A DNA stretch of 64,000 bases from Pacificoceanicola sp049803835. GTDB taxonomy: Bacteria > Pseudomonadota > Alphaproteobacteria > Rhodobacterales > Rhodobacteraceae. The stretch covers positions 96,748 to 160,747 of the forward strand of contig NZ_JBNAGK010000013.1 in the NCBI RefSeq assembly GCF_049803835.1, in the 5' to 3' direction. A program made the position numbers and the translations under genes. Under the pieces are notes generated by a model. That model worked only from the letters and a program-made list of their open reading frames with translations, was not told where the DNA came from and ran no database searches. Positions 1-10,468 of the stretch are shown here, one piece after another; within the stretch, counting starts at the first letter, position 1, and each line of letters starts with the position of its first letter.

Positions 1-3000
1 GTGCCTGCCGGATCAGCACCCCGTGAAACCCACCAGGCAAGAAGCCTTTCGCCAGTTCGTAGAGTAGGTCCTGGTACTGTCCTACTGCGCGAGGCGGCCT
101 CGGTAGTGTGAGGTAGATTCCCACGCCTGAGGCATCGGTCTCAGTCATCCGGCGCCGGGGTCGCCGAGCCATGCCGGGATCGAAGGGGGCAGGAAGATCG
201 TGCGAGTCGCCGGCCTCCTCAACCCAGACCGGATCGGCATGGTGGCTGATGACATCGTGCAGGAAGACCAAATCGAGGTCCCGCACCTTACTATCCACTC
301 CCTCCGCTGCACGGTTTGAGCGCACGTCGACCCGCAACCTCGACAGAAACCCGCGCGCCGTCTCGCTAATATTCTCTGCTCCGAGGCGGAGGTTTTGGTT
401 CCGATATATCCTGCGCATGCGATCCTGATCACGATGCGTGATGACAAGGTCGCAGCGCAGGTCTGACTTCCGTTGCAGACGCTTGGCCATCTCCCGCGCA
501 ACCTCGCGCGGCAGAGTCTGGCTTTCCGAGTCGAAGATTGCCGCCGAAAGGTTGGTAGCCTCGTGGGGATGAACCTCCAGGTACTGGTCGACGCCCTCCA
601 TGAACTTCACGGCAGCCGATGGCGCGGAAGCTTCGAGCGCCTCTTGGTTGCGGGCTACGCAGTCTGCAGGAACCATCAGGCTGTAACCGCCAAGATCCTC
701 GACCGAGATCATCGTCATTTCGCGAGCAAAAACGACCTCGGGAAAAACCCAGCGGGAGCGAGCGAGCCTCCGCTCTTGAAAGGCACCGGAGAGATCGGCG
801 CTGCGGGCCGGGCCGGACGTCAGTACGGCCTCCACAAAAGAGGAAAGCTCAATTATCTTCGCTCGCCGCTCGGCCAGCCGAAGGGGGTGCCAAGCGGCCA
901 GAATAGCCATAGAATCGGCACCGTCGGAGGCCACCACGCCGATACCGGCGACAAGCGCACGAATATCCCGTCCCGCCCGGCCCGTGGTCGCGGGCAAACG
1001 ACATGTGCGGCATAGGATTCCATAGGCCTCGGCCTGCTCTTCGAGGATGCTCGATGCGAAGGCCGCACCCGGGTTCTCCGACAATTGCTTCACCGCCCTA
1101 CGATACGAAATGTCGAAGGCTTCGGTGGCCGCCATCACGGCCGTCGCGGTTTCGCTGTCCAGTGTTCGGTTACGTTCAAGCTCTTGCAGCCGTGAACGAA
1201 GATCTCCAAGCAGATCCTCCTGTGGCCGGACAACCAAATCGAAGGTGCGTCCCTGCTGGCCTTGGGCTACATCGCTGAAGGAATACCGGTCGTATAGGCT
1301 CGTAGAGGAGAGGCGCGTGTTCTCCCCGCTCGAGCGCGGCGCGAAGTTCAGCGGTCGGAACACGCTGTCGCCCGCCTCGGCCGCCTTGGCTAGGGCGTCG
1401 AGATCCTCGATTAGGGCGAGGCTGATAGGTTCATCCTTGGGTGACTTTCCGGGTTGCCACGTCGTCTTGACCCGGGGTGCTTGCTTGGGGGGATTGCGAA
1501 GACCGCCCAGGTCAGTCAGATCCTCGGCCTCTACCAGATACAGTTCAAGGTCGATCTTCCGCGCTTCGTTGCCGCCGGCATCCCCGGTACCCTGGTACTT
1601 CTCGGCTGCGGCCAAGTCCCAAACTACATTTGGCCCGAAGAGCGCTTTCAAGGCCCTCAGCTCAAAGTTGAACAGCCGATGAATATCTGGATCGAGCCCC
1701 TCCCAGAAGAGGGCCTTGTCGTGCTGTGTGGCACGAACGAGGACCCGCGGCTCAGTCATGTCCACCAGCGCCGCGTCGCCTGCAATTATGAGTGCCTCGA
1801 AACCCTCGGCAAAGGCAGACAAAAGATCGTGCCCAATGACTTCCTTTGAAAACAGTCGCTTCTGCCAAGGCTTGAAGAGTTTGACGTCGCGGCCCAGGCG
1901 CTCCTGCCAACGATTGAAGAACTCCACCTCGACGTCGCGTGGCTCGCGTGGTGTGGTGTTGGTCAGGCTGTCGAGAAGGTCCCGATCTTCTTTGGTGACA
2001 TCGTGGCCGTAGTTGCCTTCGATGAAGCGCAGGGTGCGCTTGCCGAGGCTTTCCGTAGAGGAACTCCGCTTGCCCCCAAACACGCTGGCCCCGACGCGTT
2101 CCCAGGAAACCTTGCGGCAGAACGCTTCCTGGCTTGGTCGCCACCCGCCAGGAAGGATCATATCTGCGTCGTCCAAGAGAGCTCGAACAGCGTCGAGAGC
2201 CTCAATCACCTCAGGCTCATTGTCATGCTGGAACTCGTCCACCCGTGCACGCACAGCTACGACATCAACGCGCTCGTGCTTGGGCGTCATGAGAGTGGCG
2301 TAGACCCCGGCCTCGAGGCGGGCATCGCGAAAGGCTGCAGAGAAGTCCCGCGCACGCGCCTTCGGGTTACCTTCCGGCTTGAAGGCTGGAAGCTTGACGA
2401 TGCCGTCTTTGGGAATCCGTAGAGCCGGCATCGCATTCCTGATGCGGACATCGACTTTATAGGCAAACGCCTGATCGACTATGGCACATATGAAATCGAC
2501 CCACATTTGAAGGTCGAGGCACACTTCCCGTGCGTCGCGGAGTCCTTCGAGTGCGGCCCGAAGGTAGCTGTTGGCCTCTCCTGTCTCTCTCAGTTCCGCG
2601 ACCCATGCCGGGATTTGGTCAATTATTCTGGGTTCGTCGATGCGGGAGATCGGGCCAAGTCCGGCGCCGATGCCCTCACGTTCGGCGTCAGGCGGCGCGA
2701 AGACGATGACTTCGGCGGCATCATTGTGGCGCCAATGGACAGCGGATTCCTCGGACAGATAATCCTCATCGACCTGCATACCCGGTGCTGCCTTGGGGTT
2801 CATCTTCAGAAGGAGGCTCCTGCCATGTAAATCTGCAGGCTTGTTGCGAGCGATCCCCTCAAGCGCCTCGGCCTTCAAACCAGCGAGCATGAAGGTGACA
2901 CGCTGCCCGGCCGCCGCGTTGTCTACGGCACTCAGCACAATCCCCCAGACGACGCGAGCGATTAGATCGCCTCTCCTAGCGTCAGGGGCGGAAACCTCGG

Positions 3001-3022
3001 AAAGCTTTGTTGATAAATTCAT
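1..3022 (-). CDS. Very large protein in DptH position (C-terminus beyond window)
   Basis: An open frame reads from ATG at 3022 down to the left edge without a stop, so at least 1007 codons are present and the C-terminus is missing. It starts one base after the stop of the preceding gene, as the last visible member of the defence operon. I see no Walker A motif in the visible part. It is rich in short charged helices and has no membrane segment. Its size and its place as third gene after a DptF-like ATPase match DptH, the large HerA-type ATPase of phosphorothioation-dependent restriction, whose ATPase domain lies near the C-terminus. That assignment is inference from order and size. The frame was translated by eye. 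Confidence 0.6.
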   Translation of the reverse strand, partial: MNLSTKLSEVSAPDARRGDLIARVVWGIVLSAVDNAAAGQRVTFMLAGLKAEALEGIARNKPADLHGRSLLLKMNPKAAPGMQVDEDYLSEESAVHWRHNDAAEVIVFAPPDAEREGIGAGLGPISRIDEPRIIDQIPAWVAELRETGEANSYLRAALEGLRDAREVCLDLQMWVDFICAIVDQAFAYKVDVRIRNAMPALRIPKDGIVKLPAFKPEGNPKARARDFSAAFRDARLEAGVYATLMTPKHERVDVVAVRARVDEFQHDNEPEVIEALDAVRALLDDADMILPGGWRPSQEAFCRKVSWERVGASVFGGKRSSSTESLGKRTLRFIEGNYGHDVTKEDRDLLDSLTNTTPREPRDVEVEFFNRWQERLGRDVKLFKPWQKRLFSKEVIGHDLLSAFAEGFEALIIAGDAALVDMTEPRVLVRATQHDKALFWEGLDPDIHRLFNFELRALKALFGPNVVWDLAAAEKYQGTGDAGGNEARKIDLELYLVEAEDLTDLGGLRNPPKQAPRVKTTWQPGKSPKDEPISLALIEDLDALAKAAEAGDSVFRPLNFAPRSSGENTRLSSTSLYDRYSFSDVAQGQQGRTFDLVVRPQEDLLGDLRSRLQELERNRTLDSETATAVMAATEAFDISYRRAVKQLSENPGAAFASSILEEQAEAYGILCRTCRLPATTGRAGRDIRALVAGIGVVASDGADSMAILAAWHPLRLAERRAKIIELSSFVEAVLTSGPARSADLSGAFQERRLARSRWVFPEVVFAREMTMISVEDLGGYSLMVPADCVARNQEALEASAPSAAVKFMEGVDQYLEVHPHEATNLSAAIFDSESQTLPREVAREMAKRLQRKSDLRCDLVITHRDQDRMRRIYRNQNLRLGAENISETARGFLSRLRVDVRSNRAAEGVDSKVRDLDLVFLHDVISHHADPVWVEEAGDSHDLPAPFDPGMARRPRRRMTETDASGVGIYLTLPRPPRAVGQYQDLLYELAKGFLPGGFHGVLIRQA

Positions 3023-3023
3023 C

Positions 3024-4592
3024 TCACAACCTGTATGGGTTCGTCACAAATGCACAGTCATCCGAAAGCCGTTGCGTCAGGGCGAGCCGGGTCATGCGCG
3101 CCTCGAGGGCGGCAAGGTTTGCTTCGTAGCGCTCGACATGGATACGCCCGAATGCATCCCGGGCCTCCTCGGGGCCGATGACCAGGCCATAGCGCCGGTA
3201 AAGTTGGGCCACGAAATCCCGCAACTCGATGGTGTGCGTGACATTGGCGAGAACGAGGGAAAATAGCATCCCATCATCGAGGGCGAACCACGGTCCAACC
3301 CGTTGTCGCGACGTCGCCAGTCCTGACGCCTTTGCTAGCGGCAACAGGTACTTGTAGGTATTATTCTTATCACGTTGCATCGCGTGGTCGATGAATGCTT
3401 CTAGTTGTTGCGCAGGTGTCGCAGCGTTTCCGCGATGGTCATCGCCCTTGGTGAAGCCAAATCTTTCCTTCAATGCTTGCTTGGCGAGTCCAGGATCGCT
3501 GCGCTCTAGCGCCATCTTCCAACGATCGCAGTCCCCAAGCACTCGCTCCACAAAGGCGCGTACCGCACGATTGGCAACATCCCGGTGCAGGTTGAGGTGG
3601 ACCTTGGCCTCCTCGCGGAGCTGCTGGTTGCCTCCATCGGTAAGATCGGCAACGATCGGTATTGCTTTTGGTGCCCCAACCTCTTCCTGTGCCCGCTCCG
3701 CCAGATAGACGACGATGTTGAGCCCGGTGATACGGAAAAGAGGCTCGAAGAGGTGGCCCTCCGGCAAGCGATTGCACATCAGGACGTTAAGCCAGTCTTC
3801 GGCGAGACGATCATAGGCCGACAGGGTCAGGTGCGGGAGATATCCGATCTGGGTGTTGGACGCGCCGGTGTCTGCCGGGTCTGACAAGGCTTGTGCGATC
3901 CGATTGATCGGGTCGTTTTCGGAGAGAAGCCGCTCTTGGACCAACCGCTTCAGCTCAACCGCGAAAGATGAGCGGTTCAGCATCAAATATACAAGCTCGC
4001 CACCTCGGCCGAAGAAGCGACGGTCAGCCGTCCAGCCGCCGCGGGCCTCTCGCATGTCCGTGCAGATCATATCCGGCCCGGTCACCGCGAGGAAGCGCGA
4101 CGTCCACCGTCGGTTGTGCATCACATCAAGCTCTCGCGACTGCAGCAGCCGGACTGCTTGGTGCAGAGCGTTGATATCCATTGAAAACCGTTCGTTTAGG
4201 TAGGCGAAGGCATCGTGCGAGGCCCCCGCGCCGAGCTCGCGTTGTCCTTCACCGAACTGCGCGTTGACCCGTTTTTTCCATTCGTGCCACTTTTCGTGGT
4301 CCGGGATGGAACCGTCCTCGACAACCTGTTCAAGATGCCGATCCTGAAACAGCAAGAATCGCATCTTGCGGCGGTGAGGTAGAGCATAGTGAAATGCTTC
4401 ATGTGCGTCCGGCTTGGGCAGGACGCTGCCTAGAGGTCTATCCGCGCAGACTGCCAGCGTCTCAAGGACGATCATGAACGGCTCTTGCTCCTGCACGAAG
4501 CGGTGACCGTGAATGAGCTCCTGCACACGCATGTCGGAACTGTCGAGGACGTTCGGGGGCGGCGGCAGTCTGCTAGTGGACATGATGTTCAT
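3024..4592 (-). CDS. Unknown 522-aa protein in DptG position
   Basis: The ATG at 4592 shares one base with the stop of the upstream DptF-like gene (TGATG), and the frame begins MNIMSTSRLPPPP. A longer in-frame start would reach far into the upstream gene and is rejected. The product is soluble and mixed alpha-helical, with no P-loop, cysteine cluster or membrane segment. In dptFGH restriction cassettes the middle gene encodes DptG, a partner of DptF and DptH without an enzymatic motif, and this protein occupies that place with a comparable size. I do not recognise the family from sequence alone, so the DptG parallel rests on context. Confidence 0.55.
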   Translation of the reverse strand: MNIMSTSRLPPPPNVLDSSDMRVQELIHGHRFVQEQEPFMIVLETLAVCADRPLGSVLPKPDAHEAFHYALPHRRKMRFLLFQDRHLEQVVEDGSIPDHEKWHEWKKRVNAQFGEGQRELGAGASHDAFAYLNERFSMDINALHQAVRLLQSRELDVMHNRRWTSRFLAVTGPDMICTDMREARGGWTADRRFFGRGGELVYLMLNRSSFAVELKRLVQERLLSENDPINRIAQALSDPADTGASNTQIGYLPHLTLSAYDRLAEDWLNVLMCNRLPEGHLFEPLFRITGLNIVVYLAERAQEEVGAPKAIPIVADLTDGGNQQLREEAKVHLNLHRDVANRAVRAFVERVLGDCDRWKMALERSDPGLAKQALKERFGFTKGDDHRGNAATPAQQLEAFIDHAMQRDKNNTYKYLLPLAKASGLATSRQRVGPWFALDDGMLFSLVLANVTHTIELRDFVAQLYRRYGLVIGPEEARDAFGRIHVERYEANLAALEARMTRLALTQRLSDDCAFVTNPYRL

Positions 4593-6409
4593 CACCAGGC
4601 ATCTCCCTCTGCCATGATTGCGATCGCATGCTCTTGCAGGTTGCCGTCCAACATCCGGACCTCCTTGGGCATCGGAGCTGCTCCGTCGAACTCGAACGCC
4701 TGTCGGACTTCCGTGGCCACCTGCAACTGGAAGCGCTCGACCTCCCGCTGGCATTCCGAGGAAAAGCTTGCCGGCAGAGCACCATCGGCAATTCGAAGCA
4801 AGCACTCTACCAGGGTTGGTCGAAGCGCCAAGTCCACCGCCCGATCCACCCGCCCTCGGGTTACGACTCGAATTACCGGTGGTCGGCCGTTGTCGGAAGG
4901 ACCGACGCGGTGGTTGCCAGACACAAGGAAGGACATCGTGCTAATGCCGCCAGTGCGAGGATGACCGGCATGCTGCACTAGCAGTGGGATTTCACTGCCC
5001 AGATAGACACCGGGTGGCGCTGTTATCCAAAGGCGATCGTCTGTGATCGTCATCTCACCGGTCATCATGCGGTTCAGTCCGCGCAGCAACTGGCGAGCAA
5101 TCTGCTGTGGCATGCCCGAGCCGAGGAGGCCATCGACCATCGCGACGTAGTCGACGCCATGCTTGAAGACAGACAGATTCCACGGGCTGCGGTGTGGGTT
5201 GGTACGGACCTCGGCACTCTGCGGATCGAGCGAAAAGAACAGCCGCCGCCGCTGATCGACAATGGCGCGCTGAAGATCGGCTGAATGGCGGGACGGGTCA
5301 CCCCGGTACATGTCTCGAATCGAAGCGAAGATGCGCACTCCGTACCACGGACAATCAGGCAAGCTTTCGTCGCCCCACAACAGCCCGTGATCGAAGACAT
5401 TGTTGGTTTCAAACCCCACCTGATACTCGCTGAGGACTGTGAAGGCGCCATATTGCCGGCGCTCACGCTCGGTCAGGTTCACCCCAAAGGCATTGGCGAA
5501 GGGATTTGTCGAACCATAGTCGTTCTCCCGCGCCCGTCGCTGCGCCTTCTGACAAGTCAACAGGGTCGAACCGGCTCGTGCGTCTCCGAGCAGGATATTG
5601 ACCGTGAGCAAGATTAGCTGACGGATCGACAGATGTCGTCCATCGGCGGCTGCCATGCGGATCATGTCCTTGAGCCGGGCACGCATTGATGCCGGATCGT
5701 TCCGCAGAAGGATGTCGCGGTTGCAGCGGATTGGACAGGGATTGTCCTTGTCGGCAAGCGCCGGACAGCCCTCGCACCCTCGCCATCCATCGTGGGCCAC
5801 CACGCCGTCGACGATCTGATCCACAAGGTGGCGATGGGACTGCCGCGACATGTTGACGAGCAAGAAGTGTCCGTTCGGATCTTCGCGGGCGTCGGTGCGC
5901 AGCATCTCCGCGAACCGGTCGTGAAGCTCCGCTTCCCCACGATCTCGGAAGAACTTCAGCAAATGACCATCGTTGACACATATAATGAAGACTTCGGTGC
6001 TCTCCCCGGTCAGCGCAGCCATGATGTCGGGAAATATGCGGTTCTTCTCAGCTTCGTTGATCTCGCTGAGGTCCTTAATGAAGAGAGCCGATCGGCCGGA
6101 CGACAAGGGCTTAGGCAGGGTATAGATCTTTTGTGTGTTGGACCAAACGCGAGCCTCGCCGGACAGCGCTTCGGCCACCTTCCGAGCGGTGTACGTTTTG
6201 CCATCCCCAGCCGTCCCGGTAAGGATCACACATTTTGGCGTGGCGGACTGCAGAAGCCCGATCAACTCGGCAGTGAGGGGCTGGTCAATTTCAAGGGCCG
6301 CACAGCCAGTCCTCTTGGCGGCCTCAACCACAAACTCATCGTAGAGATTATTCGAGGACGCTTGAGGGCCGTAGGAGGCCAAGAAATCGACGAGGGGGTT
6401 GCTGTTCAT
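4592..6409 (-). CDS. DptF-like P-loop ATPase of the defence operon
   Basis: This 605-residue protein starts at MNSNPLVDFL, seven bases after the DndC-like stop. The Walker A motif is GTAGDGKT near residue 85, followed by a hydrophobic strand and an acidic segment (EVFIICVNDGH) that could carry the Walker B/sensor function. A CEGCP...CPIRC cysteine group near residue 215 looks like a small zinc knuckle. The GDGKT-type P-loop and cysteine cluster fit DptF, an ATPase of phosphorothioation-dependent restriction that senses unmodified DNA. The immediate DndC-like neighbour supports this. Family membership is my recognition and was not tested by a search. Confidence 0.6.
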   Translation of the reverse strand: MNSNPLVDFLASYGPQASSNNLYDEFVVEAAKRTGCAALEIDQPLTAELIGLLQSATPKCVILTGTAGDGKTYTARKVAEALSGEARVWSNTQKIYTLPKPLSSGRSALFIKDLSEINEAEKNRIFPDIMAALTGESTEVFIICVNDGHLLKFFRDRGEAELHDRFAEMLRTDAREDPNGHFLLVNMSRQSHRHLVDQIVDGVVAHDGWRGCEGCPALADKDNPCPIRCNRDILLRNDPASMRARLKDMIRMAAADGRHLSIRQLILLTVNILLGDARAGSTLLTCQKAQRRARENDYGSTNPFANAFGVNLTERERRQYGAFTVLSEYQVGFETNNVFDHGLLWGDESLPDCPWYGVRIFASIRDMYRGDPSRHSADLQRAIVDQRRRLFFSLDPQSAEVRTNPHRSPWNLSVFKHGVDYVAMVDGLLGSGMPQQIARQLLRGLNRMMTGEMTITDDRLWITAPPGVYLGSEIPLLVQHAGHPRTGGISTMSFLVSGNHRVGPSDNGRPPVIRVVTRGRVDRAVDLALRPTLVECLLRIADGALPASFSSECQREVERFQLQVATEVRQAFEFDGAAPMPKEVRMLDGNLQEHAIAIMAEGDAW

Positions 6410-6416
6410 CCTAGCC

Positions 6417-7292
6417 TCACAAGTGGCAGATGGCGCATCCGTCTTCCGGCTCGCCTGTTGGGGACGCATAGCGCTCGCGAAGCTTTTCCAGCTCCTCCAG
6501 CGAGCGGGTCTGAGACCAAGTAAAGCGCCGCCCGTTCGCCTTGGTCACCTCGTAGGTCTTGGCCGCCTCGAAGAGCTCAGGGTGACGTTCTTTCAACCCC
6601 TGCCACTCTCCAACTTGCTGATAAAAACAGAAGTAGCAGCCCGACCGCGACCGCCAATCGTAGTAGGGCGGCAGCCCGAGACCGCTGCCCAGCAGCAAGT
6701 CGCGAACGTCGTCGAGGCCGAATCCGATGTCCTTGAGCGGATAGACCGGCAAGATGTTGTTGCGGTTGGACAGCACGACCGGCTTGGCGCGTCCTGTTTC
6801 GGCCTGCCCTTCGTCGTCTTCAGATGAGGGTCCGGCAGAGGCGCCGCGAAAGCCTTCCCTGTTCTCGTCAGCGCGAATGCCGATGTAGCTAAATGCATCG
6901 TCGCCGCCGACGAAATGCTCGAACGGCTTGATCTTAAGCATGCGGGTGCACCAGCGCGCCTGCGGGTTAGGGAGGAAGCCCGAATAGACTTCGTTCAGCA
7001 AGACATCGAAGGGCGACCGGCGCCCACCTTTTGAGCGCACCTGCAGCTCGGGTAAATCGAGGGCAGTAAGCCGGTTGATTTCGACTCCGAAGATTGCCTC
7101 GAACCGGCGCAGATAGCTGTAGGTCTCGGGCAGCTCTGCCCCGGTGTCTGTGAACACGAACTCCAACGGCAGGTCGCTGTGCCGTTCGAGCATATACACC
7201 GCCAGCGCGGTGGAGTCCTTGCCCCCACTCAGCGGGATGATATGGCGCCGTGACCGGTCCTGCACCGCATCGGAAAGACTAGTTGGCGTCAT
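6417..7292 (-). CDS. DndC-like PAPS-reductase-family sulfurtransferase
   Basis: This 291-residue protein has an N-terminal PP-loop (LSGGKDST, residues 21-28), the ATP-pyrophosphatase signature of PAPS reductases and DndC. It then has RWCTRM near residue 117, SGCYFC near 223 and a C-terminal GCAICHL, giving a cysteine set able to hold a 4Fe-4S cluster as in DndC/SspD. Such proteins activate DNA so that sulfur from a cysteine desulfurase can enter the backbone. The cysteine desulfurase of the same operon is the obvious donor. The start overlaps the ATPase stop by four bases (ATGA). BREX type 4 BrxP is a relative, so a BREX-like role is the main alternative. Confidence 0.8.
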   Translation of the reverse strand: MTPTSLSDAVQDRSRRHIIPLSGGKDSTALAVYMLERHSDLPLEFVFTDTGAELPETYSYLRRFEAIFGVEINRLTALDLPELQVRSKGGRRSPFDVLLNEVYSGFLPNPQARWCTRMLKIKPFEHFVGGDDAFSYIGIRADENREGFRGASAGPSSEDDEGQAETGRAKPVVLSNRNNILPVYPLKDIGFGLDDVRDLLLGSGLGLPPYYDWRSRSGCYFCFYQQVGEWQGLKERHPELFEAAKTYEVTKANGRRFTWSQTRSLEELEKLRERYASPTGEPEDGCAICHL

Positions 7293-10200
7293 GACGTTCC
7301 CCTATATATCTCATCCAAATATTTGATCAGACGCGCACGACCGATTTTTGCATCGTAAACGTCAAAAATTGTCGCCAGCTTGTTGCGCAAAAAAGGCTCG
7401 AATGCGTCGCTGCCGTCTGCGCGCTCAAGCACCGCTTCTTCAATTCGCACAAGTGCCTGCTCAAGCCGAGCGCGAAAGAGATCAGCCGTCCGGTCATCCC
7501 ATGCTTCGAAGCCCTCTCCACATAGAATGCCGCTCAACTGAGTTACGAAACCTCGCGCTCCCCTGGGGGAGTTGCTGGAGCTGCGCGCACGTGCGAGTAC
7601 CCCCCTAGCTTCATGATCAAGGGCGCGCACCTCTTCGTCTCCCAGTGGAACGCAAGCCGCCCACTCCGAGGCCGCATCGAGAAGAGAGCGCGGACTGCCC
7701 CTGAGCCGACGGCTAAAAATCACTGCAGCGACGTCAATTGCTTGGTCAGCAAAGGCCGATGATACACCTTCGATCTGGCGTACAGCTGTGACGAATACTT
7801 CAATCGTCTCTGCGTTCAGGGCTGGCTCTCCGAGCACCTGCGGCAGTTCTCGGAATAGGAAGTTTACGGGGTCGAAAGACTTCTTGCGCAAGAGAGGCTG
7901 GAGCAGATCCGCATTCTCGCCCAAGCCTTTTGTGCTGAGGGCCGTAGGCGGAAGACCACTTCGCCATTCCAGTAAGGCATCGTAAAGCCCTCGCAGCAGG
8001 TCTGGCTCCTGCGGGTCAAGGTCTCCGACTAGACACCGGATCATCTTCTTGAGATTGCTTAACTGCCCTGACGTCAGACTCGGCACTTCCAGTTCGAACC
8101 GCTTTGGTTCCTCGCACATCTTTTCAATCAGGCTTGGCTGGATGTCGTCCACATACCTCGCGCGGCCATCGACGAGTTCCCGCAACGCCAACGCTCTTCC
8201 GAACGCAATCATACCTGCCGTCAACAGGAGTGGCAGCACACCTTCCCGCAGCCCGATTGGTGGGGCTGTCAACCGGTCGATGAGGTCCTCTACACTCTTG
8301 AGTCGTTCAGATGGTTGGGCAAAGAATCCCTCGATCTCTGACCATACATGCCTCATCGAGAGATCATCTAATTCGGAAGGCATCCGCCACCGCCAAGCGC
8401 CGTTGATGCAGCCATAGAGGCCGGTGTGCTCGAAGACCGTGCGGTAGATTGAGGCGTCGGCGGATGTGGCGCCTTCGTAGCCGAGCGCACGGATACCAGT
8501 GCGTTCGATGATCGCAAGCATGCAGCGTTTGCGGGCCGAGCGAGTTACTGCCGAGACTCTGCGCCGGACAACCTGCTCGTTGGCAATCCGCGGAGTATAG
8601 GAGAAGCGCTCCTCGAATAGGCGCGAAAGGATCTCGCCTGACGTGCCGCTCTCGGCGAACCTGTGAGTCGCCGGCCCAGATAACCAGACCACCTCGCCAC
8701 GGTCGGGGTTCATCAGGCGTTCGAGGCTCTGACGCAGTGCTGCCTCGGCCTCGGACTTCAGTTCCTGAAGCTCGCGCTCCACTAGCGGATCGGTGGCAAG
8801 AAGCTCGTGGCGGTCTAACAGCGCCTCCATTGCGAGGAGATCAGCGAGAATTGGGCCAACCTCGGCGGAACGGCGGGGCAGTGCCAAGATTAGGTGGGGC
8901 GGAAGGGCCCGGGCAAGCTCCATGAGGTCTGGCCGGTCTGCAGTAGCGTCGATGACTAGCGCCACAAGCGCATCCTCGCCATCGGCATGAGCACGAAGTA
9001 CCTCCAGGCCTGGAGCCGAGATCAGGTCGCCTTCGCGCACGAAGCGGGCCCGAGCGAAACGGGTAATACCTCGGGCGTGGTTGTATGGTGGCGCAGTATA
9101 GGCATCTGGCGGGAACATTCGTTCCAGCGACTCCACAGTGTCGCTTTCCATCGCCAATCGCGCGGCCTCCTCAGCGACCATCTGACCAAGGTCGATGTCA
9201 GCGCCATGCCAGACCGAAATGTCGTCCACCCTGCGGCGATGGAGGAGCAGTTTGCGCGCCACTAGCGCTTCGATTGCGGCATTGACGGCCTCTGACGTCG
9301 TTGGGCTGCCCTCCGCCACAGCATAGACCAGCCGCGTGTGCGGCAGCTTCAGCCGCTCCGCGCTACGGCCAAGTTGCAGTAACGCCGCGGTTTTTATCAC
9401 CCTCCGTTCTAGATCTGTTTCGGCGCGTGACAGCGCTGTCTCTGTCTCGACAAAGCGGCGGTGGGTGCCACCTGGTCCTGTGTCCGAGCGCATCGCGGGG
9501 GCGAAGAAGTCGTAGAGCGCATCAACGCCTAGGGCTGTCCCAGGCTCGGCCGCCGCCACAACATCAGCAAGGTAGCGGAACATCGTCCGTTCGGCCTGAG
9601 CCACCTGCGCGGCGAGGCTTGGCAGAATCTGCAGCGCTGCCGGTGTCAGCGGCGCAGTGCGGGAAAGGATGTCGGACAGCCTTGCGTCGTCGGTAATTTC
9701 GGCAAAGAAGCCCGCGGCTCGGGCGCGGGCAATGGCAGCTGCATCGGGCGCGTCGCGTCGCTCGTCAAGCGCCTCGGCCAGCATCTCCATCGCGTCGACG
9801 CCATCGTCGATCAAGCTCAGCGTTTCAAATCGCCCCTCGATCTTTCTCCACGCCGATTGTGCCGTGTCCGATGCACGTCGGGTGTAGTGGTACACCCCTT
9901 GGTGCATGAGAGTGGTCAGCGTCACCCGAGGCTCGGTCCGTCGCACCGCCCATTCCGCTAGATCCTGCACCGCCAGCAGGTCCTCTGGACGGCCCTCCCG
10001 CACAAGGGTTTCCAGATGCTGGCCGAACTCGTCCCAGACGATAGCGATCTGCGCCATGCCGTTCCGCCGGGCGCGGCGAAGGATGGCCGCCAGAACGTTG
10101 GAGAGCGGGCCTGCTTCCACTTCCGCCCGCTCGGCAAGCTCTGCAGCTAGGTCGGGGCAGGCGCCATGCAGCAGCAGGAGTAGCGTCGACCCGTGGGGCT

Positions 10201-10468
10201 CGACTGCGCCCAAGGCCGGGTCCACTGCAGCGATCCGCGCGCGCAGCTGCCGGGCCATAGCCGGATCGCCAGCAAGAAGGGTGATCCCGGCAAGCGCGGC
10301 AAGCGATTTTCCCGCGCCATAAGGTGCGACCACATTAGTGGCCGAGCTCCGCTCAAGTCCGCAGACAGCGCGGACCACCTGTAGGGTCTTGCGCGTGGGA
10401 CGGTATGCGGCGATCACCTCTGCCCGCGCGCGGTCATCCGCGATGTTGATTGAGCGCAAGAGGTTCAT
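7289..10468 (-). CDS. 1059-aa P-loop ATPase of the defence operon
   Basis: The Walker A motif is APYGAGKS at about residues 48-55, and Walker B with the metal acid is IAIVWDEFG at about 143-151. A long helical body follows, without recognised nuclease, helicase or SMC hinge motifs and without a membrane segment. The architecture recalls large AAA/STAND-like ATPases such as BREX BrxC/PglY, but I cannot assign it. It is longer than DndD (about 660 aa, SMC-like) and lacks obvious coiled coils. It overlaps both neighbours by four bases (ATGA junctions), so it is translationally coupled with DUF4007 and the DndC-like protein. It may supply the ATPase role held by DndD in canonical systems. Confidence 0.75.
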   Translation of the reverse strand: MNLLRSINIADDRARAEVIAAYRPTRKTLQVVRAVCGLERSSATNVVAPYGAGKSLAALAGITLLAGDPAMARQLRARIAAVDPALGAVEPHGSTLLLLLHGACPDLAAELAERAEVEAGPLSNVLAAILRRARRNGMAQIAIVWDEFGQHLETLVREGRPEDLLAVQDLAEWAVRRTEPRVTLTTLMHQGVYHYTRRASDTAQSAWRKIEGRFETLSLIDDGVDAMEMLAEALDERRDAPDAAAIARARAAGFFAEITDDARLSDILSRTAPLTPAALQILPSLAAQVAQAERTMFRYLADVVAAAEPGTALGVDALYDFFAPAMRSDTGPGGTHRRFVETETALSRAETDLERRVIKTAALLQLGRSAERLKLPHTRLVYAVAEGSPTTSEAVNAAIEALVARKLLLHRRRVDDISVWHGADIDLGQMVAEEAARLAMESDTVESLERMFPPDAYTAPPYNHARGITRFARARFVREGDLISAPGLEVLRAHADGEDALVALVIDATADRPDLMELARALPPHLILALPRRSAEVGPILADLLAMEALLDRHELLATDPLVERELQELKSEAEAALRQSLERLMNPDRGEVVWLSGPATHRFAESGTSGEILSRLFEERFSYTPRIANEQVVRRRVSAVTRSARKRCMLAIIERTGIRALGYEGATSADASIYRTVFEHTGLYGCINGAWRWRMPSELDDLSMRHVWSEIEGFFAQPSERLKSVEDLIDRLTAPPIGLREGVLPLLLTAGMIAFGRALALRELVDGRARYVDDIQPSLIEKMCEEPKRFELEVPSLTSGQLSNLKKMIRCLVGDLDPQEPDLLRGLYDALLEWRSGLPPTALSTKGLGENADLLQPLLRKKSFDPVNFLFRELPQVLGEPALNAETIEVFVTAVRQIEGVSSAFADQAIDVAAVIFSRRLRGSPRSLLDAASEWAACVPLGDEEVRALDHEARGVLARARSSSNSPRGARGFVTQLSGILCGEGFEAWDDRTADLFRARLEQALVRIEEAVLERADGSDAFEPFLRNKLATIFDVYDAKIGRARLIKYLDEIYRGTS

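Noticed and set aside
473..1682. Plus-strand frames near the left edge
   Set aside because: They overlap an uninterrupted minus-strand frame of over 1000 codons that belongs to the defence operon.
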